Shown piece by piece: positions 1-11,322 of a stretch of DNA of 64,000 nt. The stretch is from positions 12,959,230-13,023,229 of the forward strand of contig NC_092803.1 in NCBI RefSeq assembly GCF_040954645.1, read 5' to 3'. This DNA comes from Diabrotica undecimpunctata. Lineage: Eukaryota; Arthropoda; Insecta; Coleoptera; Chrysomelidae. The notes below the pieces were generated by a model. The model made no database searches, was not told where the DNA came from, and saw only the letters and a program-made list of their open reading frames with translations. Position numbers and translations under genes: made by a program. How positions within the stretch are numbered: the stretch's first letter is position 1; each line of letters begins with the position of its first letter.

Positions 1-985
1 TGTTATTATCGAGTTGCAATTTTATTGAGACTATAAACAAACTTATTGATTAAGGTTAACTTACTTCTAAGATACATAAGAAATATTTTATTTGTGAGCG
101 CCTTTTCAGACAATAGAAAAATCTGGACTAAGATCAAATTCAATTCTTGTACACGCTCTCTGTATATTTATATATACAATTTAAAATATAGAGCTTGATT
201 TTTGACCAAGAGATAAATCGGCAATTAAGAAAACCATGGTATAATATATCTCAAAAATAAAATCAATCAAATAAAATTTAGCTGTATTATACAACCATAT
301 TAGGCAATGATGCACTTAAGTATCTTAGCGGAATCATTAATAGTGGCGTTGCTAGTACCGGGACAAATTCCCAGTACCGCCTCACTATAACTGGTTATAA
401 ATGGTTGCCAGACCACGACTAAATTCCTTATTCTCAGGCATCCATGAATTTTCCCCGGTAAAATTCTACCGCTTTGTCTAGAGGCATATGGCTGTACAAA
501 CAAACAATTAGAGTTTTTTATGTATGTGTGGAGTTTACTCAAAGATAAACTAAAGCTCTTTTCTTTTGAAGATTTTGAGACGCCATTTAAAATCTTATAC
601 AGGATAGAAAAAAATGTATTTGAAAAAAAACATTTAATTTATTTTGTAGATTGATCTTTGTTTCTTACTTTCAGAATTTTGGATTAAGATAATCATTACA
701 AAAAAGTGCCGTTTTTATTTATGTATGTTGATTGATTTGTATGCATTTACTTGTATTCAGGAAAAGTTATGTATTAAGTATGTTTTAGAATAGTTTAGTA
801 CCTGTTGAAAAGTATCAAAGTAGAAATAATTTAAACGACAATAACTATATCAATACAATGCTATTATAAAATAATACAAGGTGTTTTAAAAAGTTCTTTA
901 GTCTTATTCACACGAAATATTAATTAAAGTGACTAAAACAATATATAATTTTAAATTCTCGGTTAATTAGCTATAATGAACTTAT

Positions 986-1010
986 GATTTTTTTTTGTTT
1001 TCAGGTGAGT
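986..1010 (+). promoter_or_regulatory. Candidate recursive splice (ratchet) site
   Basis: A near-pure T tract (986-1001) runs into CAG at 1002-1004 and is followed at once by GTGAGT at 1005-1010. A strong 3' splice site is therefore fused to a strong 5' splice site with no exon between them. This is the architecture of insect ratchet points, which split long introns in steps. It lies on the same strand as the only host exon seen (62226-62288), and that intron would be over 61 kb. A 38-bp exon ending at a second GTAAGT (1043-1048) is an alternative. The call rests on motif and context only. Confidence 0.5.
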
Positions 1011-2173
1011 TTCTCATGCACTCTTATTGATAAATATAAGCTGTAAGTATGTTTTTAATTTTTACTTCTAATAGTGAGTAAGGTTAACAAACACGTGTAA
1101 TTACTGTATAAAATAAGAAACAATGTAAGAAAGATGCTAATACTGAGTGTGATTGGTGTCATCTGACATTTTGAGTAAAATATTTTACGTGTTTGACACA
1201 AACTTTTTACCTTAACCAATTTTTATTATTTGATCGCGGTTTGTGTTGGTTTTAGGCATTTAAAAATTGTGACTCAGGGGATTTTAACTCCCCTAGATTT
1301 TTATTTTTTTGAGGATGCTAAGACCAATTTGCACAGGCATGAATTCGACCGAGCCTTCAACTTAGCCAAAAGTGCAAATAATAAAAAATATATTTAAACT
1401 TAGCCAAAATATAAATATCAGCAACTGACCTTAACACGATGAAAAAGGCGTTGTATAATAGATTTGGTATCTGTTTGGCATAAAGTGATGGTTTTTTTGA
1501 ACATTTAATTCGTTAAGAATTTTATTTGGGCTATAGTTATTTTTAATTTAATTAGTAGTTTTAGAATTCATTTTTAGTTTATTTCTTTTTTATAAAACTA
1601 ATTTCATTTTTACACCCACTATTTTTAAAAATAGCTAAACAAAAATATATTTTCAGAGATATTATTTGGAAAATACCAAAAAATATCTTATTTTTAATTA
1701 AAAAACGTAATCTTTCTCCCATTTTAAACCTAAGTGAGTTCCCCTGTAAATAATAAGCCTATATTGAAATTAAAATTGGGAGGTATTGTAATGCACGCTG
1801 CCATCTAAATCAATTCGCCCAAATTTGATTGTCTTTAAAAAGACGTCATGGTTAAATAAAAACAATAATTTTGTCAACAATGGTAGCATCTCCTCGCTGA
1901 TTTCCACTAATAAAAATCTTTTCAATTTTTAAGAAGGAATTTTGGGCAACTAATATTGCTATATCGGTATAAATATGTTTTTTTTTTGCATTTTCTACCG
2001 TTAAGTAGTAATTAATAAGTACATACACACCTTAAATTATTTCTTATACAGATAACAACATTGTTTTGTTGACCATAGCAATTAAGATTTATTGCAATCC
2101 CATCCCTAGAGTATATTTATTATAATTCTCTAAATCTAATTTTTTGGTTATTTTTTAGCCTTAATAGCAATAC

Positions 2174-2420
2174 AATAAATAAATAAGTAAATAAGTAATA
2201 TGCTTTATTGTCACTGAAAATTGTACAAATTTCATGGACAGAGCTTATAACAATAAGACAAGAAAGAAGAAAAAAAGTCAGAATAAGAATCGTTTGTACT
2301 TTTAAATAAAAAAGAAACAATAAAATTCTTCCAAACTTAAATATAAAAAATACTATCTAATTAAGAACGTACAAACTTCGTAAAATGTGCCTAACAAAAA
2401 ATAAAAATTAGGAAAGCAGA
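2174..2420 (-). repeat. Possible 3' end of a non-LTR retrotransposon
   Basis: Read on the minus strand, an AATAAA-type signal next to 'gcatattac' is followed by a simple tail of TTAC/TTAT units (plus strand 2174-2200, aaataagtaaataagtaata). An AATAAA signal with a microsatellite tail is typical of LINE 3' ends. No coding sequence remains, so the family is unknown. Confidence 0.3.
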
Positions 2421-3126
2421 TTAATGAATTAAGTATAGAATAACTTCATGAATATTTATTTTAGTGGCTAAGAAGGTGTTTTGCCGTAGGATCCTATATA
2501 GACTGATAAAATCTAATAAAGATTTTCATGCTGCAACAAATAAGAAAGTTTAGAAAAATACAATTGAGAAGACTTTTGAAGACATTTGCAGGAAACAAAT
2601 TATGTGCCATATAAACAAATTAACTGCCAACACCGATTTAAATCGAGCAAATAATTTAAATATTTTAACAGTTTCCTGTATTAGCGATATTTATGGGATA
2701 AATACATAAAGAAAAAGACACATTTTTAATAACAATTACCAGTCTGTTCTTTATCGAAGTTAAAAAAACATGTTGTTATTTCTAATTTATTAATCTCCCC
2801 TAATTTATTTTTCTATACACTTGCTATTGGCATATAAATCTGTTCATACCAAAGCCACAGAATTTGTGTATGTATAATCTGAAATCATATGGCACAGACA
2901 AATTATCCTCCATATCTCATAATTAATACAGGCAATAACTTAACCAACATACAGTTCAGCGGTTCGAAAGCTAAAACTTATCCTCGGATTTATTTGTGTC
3001 GTTTAATAATGTCACGAATTATTTGGAATATTATTTTAGACCATTATTTGTGTAGCATAAGTAATTGGGCACATAAATAGTGAATTTGCGCATTAAAAAA
3101 TAAAAGAATTAAACTTAATATACTAT

Positions 3127-3366
3127 CCACAAGGAAACTAATTTCCTGTAGCTGGCTGTATACTATGTATCACAAAAAATTTATTTAAAAATCCTTTATA
3201 AAAGGTATATAAATTAAAAAACCCTATCGGGCTACATCACAGAACGTTTTCGGAATTAATATTTACATTTTGTATTAACCTTGGTCAAAATTGTAAATTT
3301 CATGTTTTCTTTAATTAACGTGGTTATATATTATACCTTTTATAAAGGATTTTTAAATAAAAAATT
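3127..3366 (+). mobile_element. Short foldback element, CCACAAGG family, 12-bp TSD
   Basis: A 240-bp insertion is bracketed by a perfect 12-bp duplication, ttaatatactat (3115-3126 and 3367-3378). It starts with CCACAAGGAA and carries an inner inverted repeat (about 3182-3210 against 3331-3358, core atcctttataaaaggtata). The start, the wording 'tggctgtatac' and the 'acgttttcggaat' block match the larger hairpin at 34286-34951, which also starts exactly at CCACAAGG after its own 12-bp duplication. Two copies sharing the end and the TSD length define a family. Non-autonomous, no ORF. A Penelope-like origin is possible but not shown. Confidence 0.65.
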
Positions 3367-3453
3367 TTAATATACTATGATATAACTGAGAAAAGAGGGT
3401 GGACATTCACATATTCTTGATCCAATCCAATAAAATTTACAAATTCAAACACA

Positions 3454-5293
3454 TTAAGGATTAAAAACAACTGAAATTTTACAATTAATATTATTAGAAA
3501 TATCTATGTTTGGAGCATCACAACTTGTACTCGTTTGCTTAAACACTTGATTCGAGGTACTGGATTGATTTTCTGGTCCGCCAAGTATACACTTGGATTT
3601 TTTTTTTTTTTTTTTTTATAGCCCTTCTTCTATCCGAATTGTCGAATAAAGGCCTCTCCCATTTCTCGCCATTCATCCCTGTTGTGTGCTAGGCGTTTCC
3701 ACATTGGTCCTGCGACTCTTTTGATATCGTCGCTCCAGCGCATTTGAGGTCTTCCTCTTGGTCTCTTCGCATCGTACGGTCGCCAGTTTCCGACTTCTTT
3801 GTTCCATCTACCATCTTCGAGACGTTCGTTGTGTCCAGCCCATTTCCATTTTAATTTAGCTGCTTGTTTCGCGGCGTCCTTTATTTTTGTTCTGTTCCGG
3901 ATTGCTTCGTTCGTTTGCCGATCTATTAGTGAGATACCAAGCATCTGTCGTTCCATGGCTCGCTGAGTTTTTCGAATCTTGTCCATGTTCTTTTTTGTGA
4001 ATGTCCAGGTTTGAGCTCCGTAAGTGAGAACGGGAAGGATACAAGAATCGAACACTTTTGTTCGAAGGTTTTGGGGTATCTTTTTGTCTTTCAGTATGTA
4101 TGAGAGTTTTCCAAATGCGGCCCATCCCATTCTTACTCGTCTGCTTATTTCGGTAGTTTGGTTTTCTTTGTTTACCTTGATATTCTGACCCAGATATATG
4201 TATTCTTCTACATGTTCCACTTTTGTTTCTTGGATGGTTATCGTCGGTTGATCATCTTTATTCGACATTAGCTTAGTTATACACTTGGATACAGCAATCT
4301 TATTGCTTATTGACTCTTCAATGTAAGATTCCGCAACAGATGACGATTTCCATCCACCTAAACGTTTAACTTTTACTAGATCAGCTCCAGAATTTGCGAA
4401 CATAGTAGCTGAAGAACGACGGAAACAATGCCCCGTGTACATTTCTGAATTTGCAAGTTTCAAAAAATCTGCAATCTTCTTGGGGATATTATATATAGTG
4501 TTAATCCCCACCGGTTGAGTAGTGCACTTTTGCTGTTGGTAATTTACAAAAAACTTACTGTGAGGTACGTTTTTGGTGCGCAGGCAATAAACTTTCTCAC
4601 AATTTCCAAGAAACTCAGTCCACTTTTCTTGTCAATAATACAAAACGATCTTTCCTGTTTAGTTTTAGTATCAGATAATGAAACGATTATCACCGATTTT
4701 TTGTCGTCCACGTTAAACACTTCTAACTTGTACAATTCATCGGACCTAGTCGCTCCATGCACACCAAAAATAGCAATAACCTTCATCAACAAATAGACGT
4801 CATCAGGAGCTTCTGTCAGAAATTTAATAATGTCATCTGACTCCAGAATTTTGGACTTTTTAGCTTTGTATACTCCACTCAGGTTTTTTGGTAAGGTGGT
4901 TAACTTGCTGAATTTAGAAATGTCACAATTCTCATTCGCCAACAACGTACGCTTCAGCATCGAATAATATGACCATAATGACGATAGCATCGCTTTCTTC
5001 GACTTTTCAGAAAAATACGCCAGAAGTATTTTTTCACTCACGCCATTGATAATCTTAATGTTGTTCCACTTTTTAAAAGACTGGTATTCTTTCTCATACA
5101 TCATCCTAGATTCTTGTGGCAACAATAAACTTTCTGCTTCCAACGCTGCATTTTCTACATCTGATGGCAGGTTTTGCTTTTCTTGTGTCAATTCTTTTCC
5201 GTCCATTTCGTATTTATTCACTTTGTATACAAAACGCAACAATATTCTCCCAATCGTAACATTTGTTTGACATTTGTTGACAGAGTAATTCAT
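3454..5293 (-). pseudogene. Tyrosine recombinase (Crypton-like), frameshifted and split
   Basis: Encodes a phage-integrase-type tyrosine recombinase such as Crypton DNA transposons use for cut-and-paste by a tyrosine-DNA intermediate. Reading minus, a likely start is the internal Met at 5206 (MDGKEL). The first catalytic Arg lies in HGATRSDEL (near 4740). The downstream box has GHCFRRS (near 4430), then GGW and a Tyr in SYIEES (near 4325). The frame breaks near 4557-4558: the first frame runs into a stop, while FFVNYQQQKCTTQPVG continues in the next frame, which fits loss of one base. A LINE then interrupts the C-terminus (3599-4277). Beyond it the frame resumes and stops at 3454-3456. No RT or RNase H accompanies it, which argues against DIRS. 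Dead as it stands. Confidence 0.75.
3599..4277 (-). mobile_element. 5'-truncated LINE inserted in the recombinase
   Basis: A 679-bp non-LTR fragment with a poly(A) tail (plus strand T-run 3598-3619) and a perfect 13-bp target duplication tatacacttggat (3586-3598 and 4278-4290). It encodes the C-terminal part of a reverse transcriptase after the palm: YLGQNIKV, LPVLTYGAQTWT, RTQRAMERQMLG, WKWAGH and the basic RPRGRPQMRW motif, followed by a stop at 3630. The insertion falls inside the recombinase codons just after its catalytic Tyr, so it postdates that gene. Family is RTE/jockey-superfamily-like. Clade not settled. Confidence 0.9.
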
Positions 5294-6579
5294 ATCCCTA
5301 GCAACGGAGCAGCAAAATTGCGATTTTTGTGCTAAAAATTACAATTTTCTTTGAAATTCTATTTTTTACCTGAACTTGAAGTCTTGCTATAGAAAAAAAT
5401 GTTGTATTGCACACGACGATAAAATCGCATTATCTTCTCGAGCATAATTAGCGTATCGATTGACGTCTCGACGCTAAAAAACACTCTCAATCTACAAATA
5501 ATATAATAAAGTTTATGCAGTCGCCATCTATAGAAGATTTTGAAATATACTAACCGTGACCATTTCTCGCATTTGAAATTTATGTCTATATTCGGTGGTC
5601 TAGTGATGGAAAAGGAAGGGTGTCTATTTCGAAATAAAGATTTTCAAAATAGATAACAGTATTTTGACTTGTTGTTGTGCGTGATTTACCAATAAGCTAA
5701 AAATAAAACAAAAAATATTCGACGAATATATTTAATGCCTATTGTCTTATAATAAATTATTTTCGGTTTAAGAATTGGAATAACAGTTTGGGTTAAGAAT
5801 TTATATCGATATCCTAATTAGTAAACCTCTTAACTCCCTATTTTGGTGAAAACCACTTTTTAATAGCAAGCTCAGAAGAAATCAATTCTCTACAGACTGA
5901 CAAATCTCCGAACTCCAGAAAAAATTATTCTGTGTTATATTAAAGAATTAGCGTACCTACCTCTTAAGTCTAGTCTGTCGTTTTCATGTTGGCACAACTT
6001 CTATCGCCCAGTTGTTATGTTTTTATTCTATGAGAAGCATCTGAGCTAATCGTTCTTTTATTGTTGCTGTATTCTGATGTTATTTAAGTGCTCTTTTGAA
6101 CTTTAAATATGGAAGAGTAAGTACAAAACAATTTAATTTTTAAGCCTAACCTGTACCATGTAAAAGTAGTGAGTTTATAATACATAATGATGTAATAAAA
6201 GCATTGAGATATAGTCGCCTCGTATTTCGGTGAGACTGTGTAAAAATATATTTATCTGTAATAAAAGCAGACAATAAAAAATAAAATAAAAGTACTCTAC
6301 CAGGAGTAGTTATTAACTGCAAAATTTTCAATGACTGAGATGTATAATAATACAAAGTTTTAATATTCTCATCGATATTTACATTTAGATGAGCCTGGTA
6401 AAATATGTACAGTCGCTCAGATAAAGTTATTATCGATGCATTCTTTGCGTAAGATAACAATTTTTGCCTGAGCAACCGAAACCATAAAGTAGTTTATCCC
6501 AATAAATTTCGTTTCGACCGTCCAGTGGTTTACAATTGGGTAGGCAGGTATAATATTTTATATCATTTTAAACTTTATT
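5294..6579. other. No gene recognised
   Basis: AT-rich sequence between the Crypton-like gene and the transposase fragments. It may include the unmarked outer end of the Crypton-like element. I see no domain, repeat boundary or splice pair that I can defend. Confidence 0.5.
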
Positions 6580-6836
6580 TTTAAACGAAATATTGTTTAT
6601 TTGGATGAAACCTGGTATGGTATTCATGACACCGTGAAAAAAGTTGGACGAATAATAACAAAAAGTGTTCTAATTCATTACCGCCCAATAAAGGACAGAA
6701 TTATAATTTTACACTGCGGTGTAGAAAATGGATGCATCGACGATTTATTATTAATATCTGTAAAAAAAATAAAGACGTGAATCTAGATTATCATGAGGAT
6801 ATGGAGGGTTCAATTTGTGAATCATGGTTTGAAAAA

Positions 6837-6840
<4 letters not shown>
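6580..6840 (+). pseudogene. IS630/Tc1-superfamily transposase fragment 1
   Basis: An in-frame piece reads VYLDETWYG (6595-6621), then RIIILHCGVENGCIDD and DYHEDMEGSICESWFEK. This is the first catalytic Asp block (YLDETW) and the following stretch of a DDE transposase family common in insects, distantly related to Tc1/mariner. The N-terminal DNA-binding part and the second and third catalytic residues are absent. The fragment runs directly into a (TA)n array. A second, internally deleted copy of the same family lies about 460 bp downstream. Confidence 0.6.
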
Positions 6841-6900
<60 letters not shown>

Positions 6901-6904
6901 TATC
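6838..6904. repeat. (TA)n microsatellite
   Basis: About 65 bp of uninterrupted TA dinucleotides with one C near the right end. Confidence 0.95.
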
Positions 6905-7030
6905 GCACAAGAAGTTCGAGCGTCAATTATAATGCTTTCAGCTATCAATATGATGGAAATGAAGTATAAAAAAAGTTCAACTCAGGAACCATAGATGTAA
7001 ACGTTTAATGTTTTTTTTTAAGAAAAAAAT

Positions 7031-7059
7031 AGAAGTTAGTTTTTATAAAACTAACTTCT
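7031..7059. repeat. Short perfect inverted repeat
   Basis: Arms of 13 bp (agaagttagtttt and its complement) around a 3-nt loop. It sits between two transposase fragments and may be an element end, but no partner was found. Confidence 0.6.
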
Positions 7060-7299
7060 GCAGCTGAAGAGCCAGCGGAACCCTCTAATCAATTGGAATA
7101 TCTTTACAAAGCCGTGTAGTAAAATGTAAGCGACATTTTCAATACCTCTCTGATGATACCATCCAAACATATGCTGAAACATGTTTATGAAGAATTGTGT
7201 TCTAAATTGTCTAAATCATAAGCAATTGTAGAAACATGTTTATCAGAGTGTCCAAAGCAATCTGCTACAAGACTATAGGAGAAACATCTTGCCTACATG

Positions 7300-7888
7300 A
7301 CAGGACAGAGAATTATAATTTTACACTGCGGTGGAGAAAATAGATGGATCGATGATGTATTATTAATACCTACAAAAAAATATTAAAGGAACCTCTTCTT
7401 CCGAGATTACCTAAATATAGTGTGATTATCATGGACAACGTATCATATTATTCAAGATTAATGAGAAAATTCCAAATATTACTTGAAACAAATTACAAAT
7501 TCAAGAATTTGTTTGAGAAAGATTTGTACTTTGAGGCATCATATAGTAAAAAGGAATTGTTGGAGGTTGTTGACAGTAGACAGTACCAGAAGGAATATGT
7601 TGTTGATAACGGTACTCGCAGTAATGGGCATACCGTGCTTGGTATGCCCAGTATTACAATTACTTCCTTCCTTACTATTGTAAATTGAACCCAATAGAGT
7701 TAATATGGACACAACTTAAAGGTAATAGAAGAAGAAGAAACGTGGCTCCTAAATTTTTGTCTACTGCTCTCCATTTAATTAGAAGAGAAGTCACAAAGAT
7801 CACAGCAACCAACTGGAAAAGTGTAATCAAACATGTAATCGCAGTGGAAAATGACTATGTTAAATATTTACCAGCATTAACCAAATGA
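7300..7888 (+). pseudogene. IS630/Tc1-superfamily transposase fragment 2
   Basis: A second copy of the family at 6580-6840. It starts in the same block (RIIILHCGGENRWIDD) and skips the segment around DYHEDMEG. It continues in another frame with VIIMDNVSYYS (second Asp, near 7435) and, after another shift, LNPIELIWTQLKG (third acidic residue, near 7690) to a C-terminus ending near 7888. Two of three DDE positions are visible here and the first Asp is upstream of the preserved part. Several frameshifts make it non-functional. No terminal inverted repeats were found. Confidence 0.6.
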
Positions 7889-8954
7889 ACTATAAATATA
7901 GAAGATACAACTGATACTAGTGATAACAGTGATTATGAGTAGATTATTAAGTTCTTATTTCCAACTAGGTGTTAGAAGAAACCTTTATTTTTATTGTAAT
8001 TGTACAAATTCTCGTTTTGCTTATATATCTTTGAAAATAGAGTACAAATACACTTCATGATAGAACAAAAACATACAACATAATTTAATTTAAAATAATC
8101 AAAGTACAGGTTAGGTTATTATAAAATACCTGCTAGATATATAAAAAAGATGTTCATAAAAGTTTTAGACCTATTACCCATTTTTAAATTATTGAGATAC
8201 TAAGTCTTCTCTCACACGGTGTCAAACCAAAGTTGTTAATAGAATACGCTGTATATAATTTAAAAAATTAATTCTTTATTTTTTTTATTACAATAACTAA
8301 GTTATCAGGGATAAAATGTGATCATAAATTTTAAAACTTATGAGCAGTTGTGATATTAAAACGTTTGTATACTAAAATACTTGTACATAAAAAATTTATT
8401 TAATTGTATGTGATAATTACTTTTATTAACAATTTTTTATAGGTATTGTTATTTTACAATAAGTTCTATTTAGCCGAGTCGATTAGTGTTATCACTTCCT
8501 AGATATATCACAGAAGTTAACAACACCAATATTTTTTATTTAAACTTTATAGAAAATGAAACTTTTTCTTAAATAAAAATAAAAACTTTTATTTAATTAA
8601 AAATTAGATATCTACGCTACTGTTCAATAAAGTAGTGGTAACTCTAACAGTGTTGCCATTTTAGTAGTATTTTACTCCTCTGGTTCCTATAAATTTTCTC
8701 ACGAAATTACGTGTCGACTATACGAGATTTGCTAAAGTTCTATAGGTTATGTCAGCTCGTTAATTAACTCGAGTTAGGAGTTTTGCATTAATTCTAGGTA
8801 GGCGTACTGCACAAAATTTTGTAAAATAATTTCAATCAAGTGAAATATTGTGGATAAATAAATTTGTAGATACGAAGGAGCCTACGTAAAGTCATATGTC
8901 TACAGTTTATTTCGGAGGTACAGGTTCCCCAAACTCAATTGTACTAAATTTGGT
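7889..8954. other. No gene recognised
   Basis: AT-rich spacer. It may contain the 5' flank of the decayed gene that follows, but there is no boundary I can point to. Confidence 0.5.
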
Positions 8955-9606
8955 TTGTATTTTTTCAAAATATCGAGAGGTCAAAGGCTGCTAAATATGG
9001 CACTACAACAAAGCACTCCTAAAACTCAACTAAACAATAATAGTGAACAACTTACAGAAAAAATAACAGGTCGTTCGAATCATGAAAATGTTGATTCTAC
9101 TGATGTAGAGTGTACTGTCAATATCCCAAAGAGCATAAACATTGGCGCAATAGCACCAATAATAATTAATGTACCCCGCGAAGAAGAGGAAAGCCAAATG
9201 TTTGTTGACCCCAATGATGGTTTTTTATTCACCTTGCCCTCAGACGATATGAGTTTAATGCTGAATCTTGAAAATGTAACAAACAACTAATCAAACAAAC
9301 AATTTGCCTAATGGGATAAGCAGCTTATATGCAATGGATAAAACCTTACATAAATTGGAAGACCTAACTCTAAATATTGGCAATAAAACAGTTGAGCAGT
9401 TGGAGAATTACGAATATAGTACACCTAATCAAAGTGAACCTTGTATTCATATTATTAATAATAATGACATTGTTAATAATATTATTATCGATGAGCAATC
9501 AGATAACAATGAAGAGTATAGGCCCAATGAACGTGAATATAAAATTGACAAGGACTTTAATCAGAATTCGAATAAAATATCAAGTAAAACCAAACGCAAG
9601 AAATGA
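8955..9606 (+). pseudogene. N-terminal region of decayed unnamed family gene
   Basis: Two abutting open frames, one from Met at 8997 to 9290 and one from 9304 to 9606. Both are acidic, Asn-rich and low in structure (NSEQLTEKITG, DEQSDNNEEYRPNERE), ending in a basic KTKRKK. They lie in different frames with a stop between them. I place them with the downstream gene because they abut it and are acidic linker-like sequence ahead of its zinc-motif region. That is inference from order only. They could instead be unrelated open sequence. Confidence 0.35.
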
Positions 9607-9619
9607 CACCAAGGGTATC

Positions 9620-11322
9620 AGCAAACTTGGAACATTAGGAAAAATATAACAGAAAGAAAATTAGGAATGGAATATTGCGGTAAAAGAAAAACAAAAAATG
9701 GACCGTATGTATATAATACAAGAAAAAGCTGCTAGAGTAATGAAACAAAGATGCAAGTTTAGAGTCTAAGACTTACAGAAGATGATAGAAGTGAAAATTT
9801 TGAAGAGTTTTGGAAAGTGGATTGGCCAGCGAAAAAGCTATTTCTAAGGTTTTTGACTCAGAAACCTAACGCTGTTAGGGCTCGAGACCGAAAATCAGAG
9901 AGAGAGAGAGTAGAAGAAAAAACGCTTACAAATATTTTCTTAAACAGAATGGTTCTGCAGTTCGTGTTTGCAAGAACATGTTCCTGAATACCTTAGCTAT
10001 CGGTGAACGGACTGCTCTAAATTGGCAAACATCAACAGAAGGTAGAAATCGAGATGATCCAACAGATCATAAAATTACACGCAATGATGATGAGAACTCT
10101 GTCGAACCTAATTTAAAAAAACCTAGAAAACCCAAATCACTTGAAACATTTTTGGTTGGGTTACCCAAAATTAAATCGCATTATTGCCGCAAGAGAACAT
10201 CGAAGTTATATCTTGAGTATGCCCTGGCTGACAATCAAAAATAAGCGTGTACACGTTTTATAAAGATAATTGGTGCAAAGAACAAAATGCAACTCCGTTG
10301 TGACAATGTAGGTTTTAACAGATTTTTGATGATCAAAATCTTTCTATTTATCAACCCAAAAAGATGCTTGCGATATTTGCGAGTCTTTTGACTCGCGAAT
10401 ATCGCGATAAAGCGGGAAATTTGAGTCAAGACTAGTATGAAACGCATATACTTAAGAAAGATGAATTAAGGATACAAAAAGATGTAGATAGAGCAGACTC
10501 AACTTGTGTAACATTCACAATGGATTTACAATCATTATTACTATGTCCTAAATCTTCAGTATCTTCTCTCTACTATAAAATGAAGTTGTCTGTCCAAAAC
10601 TTTACAATTTACATAAACGCCAAGAAAGGATTCTGTTTCATCTGGAATGAGACAGAGGGCGGTTTGACTTCCAATGAGTTTTCAACAATAATTTCAGATT
10701 TTGTTTTATCAAACTTGCCCTTATCTGAGGGAAAGGAAAAAAATTGTTTTGTACAGCGACGTCTATTCGTACCAGAATCGTTGCTGTACACTAGCCAGTG
10801 CGCTTCTTCATATTGCATCTACGAACAATGTAATAATTGAACAAAAGTTCTTAGAAGTCCGTCACACACAAATGGAGGCCTACTCAATGAACTCCTGCAT
10901 TGAACTGAAGTTAAAAAATAAAACAGTTCGTGTACCAACAGATTATATAACAATCTGTAAAGAGGCCAGAAGATTGCCTTCTCCATATACAGTGAAGTAT
11001 TTTGATTACAAATATTTCAAAAATTTTGATAGTCATTTATTTTATAATAGCATTAGACCAGGCAAACTTGGATCTCCCCAGTTGTCGATATACGTATTTA
11101 CCTAATCAAACAATTCTAATCAAATTGAATTTTTCTGATGTATGGGAAAATCTACACCAAAGAAAAGACAAATTAATTAATCCAACGATACTTCACAATC
11201 TTCCAAGTCTTTACATTAAAAGAATATCGATTAAATATAGGAAGTATCTTGATTTACAATCCTTAACATCCATTTTGGAACCAGAGTTTCATCCCATTTA
11301 TGCTGCAATTCCTCACGATTAA
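9620..11322 (+). pseudogene. Decayed gene of a multicopy insect family, CxxC motif
   Basis: A chain of frameshifted segments reads as one protein. In order: a 'GMEYCGKRKTKNGPYVYNTR' block near 9660, an FEEFWKVDW segment near 9800, VCKNMFLNTL near 9970, YQPKKDACDIC near 10350 (a CxxC-type metal site), then from 10520 DLQSLLLCPK, YYKMKLSVQNF and EGGLTSNEFS. After a frame change come YSDVYSYQNRCCTL, HTQMEAYSMNS and IRPGKLGSP near 11055, then an ending at 11322. I recognise this as a recurrent, mostly unannotated family in insect genomes that behaves like a transposon protein. An acidic triad is not proven. At least three frame changes and stops make it dead. No TIRs found. Confidence 0.55.

Larger units (their letters stand above)
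1..3114. other. AT-rich intronic sequence, no gene
   Basis: No reading frame here looks like a protein. Short open frames occur on both strands but have no recognisable motif and biased AT-rich composition. The only structured signals are the polypyrimidine/CAG/GTGAGT site at 986-1010 and a possible LINE 3' end near 2174-2420, both listed separately. Confidence 0.6.

Noticed and set aside
2889..3080. 63-codon open frame on +
   Set aside because: No motif, biased composition, no splice context. Chance frame.
4533..4558. GTAAGT...AACAG stretch in the recombinase as a 26-nt intron
   Set aside because: Too short to splice, and the sequence reads FFVNYQQQ in the next frame, matching the family. 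A frameshift explains it.
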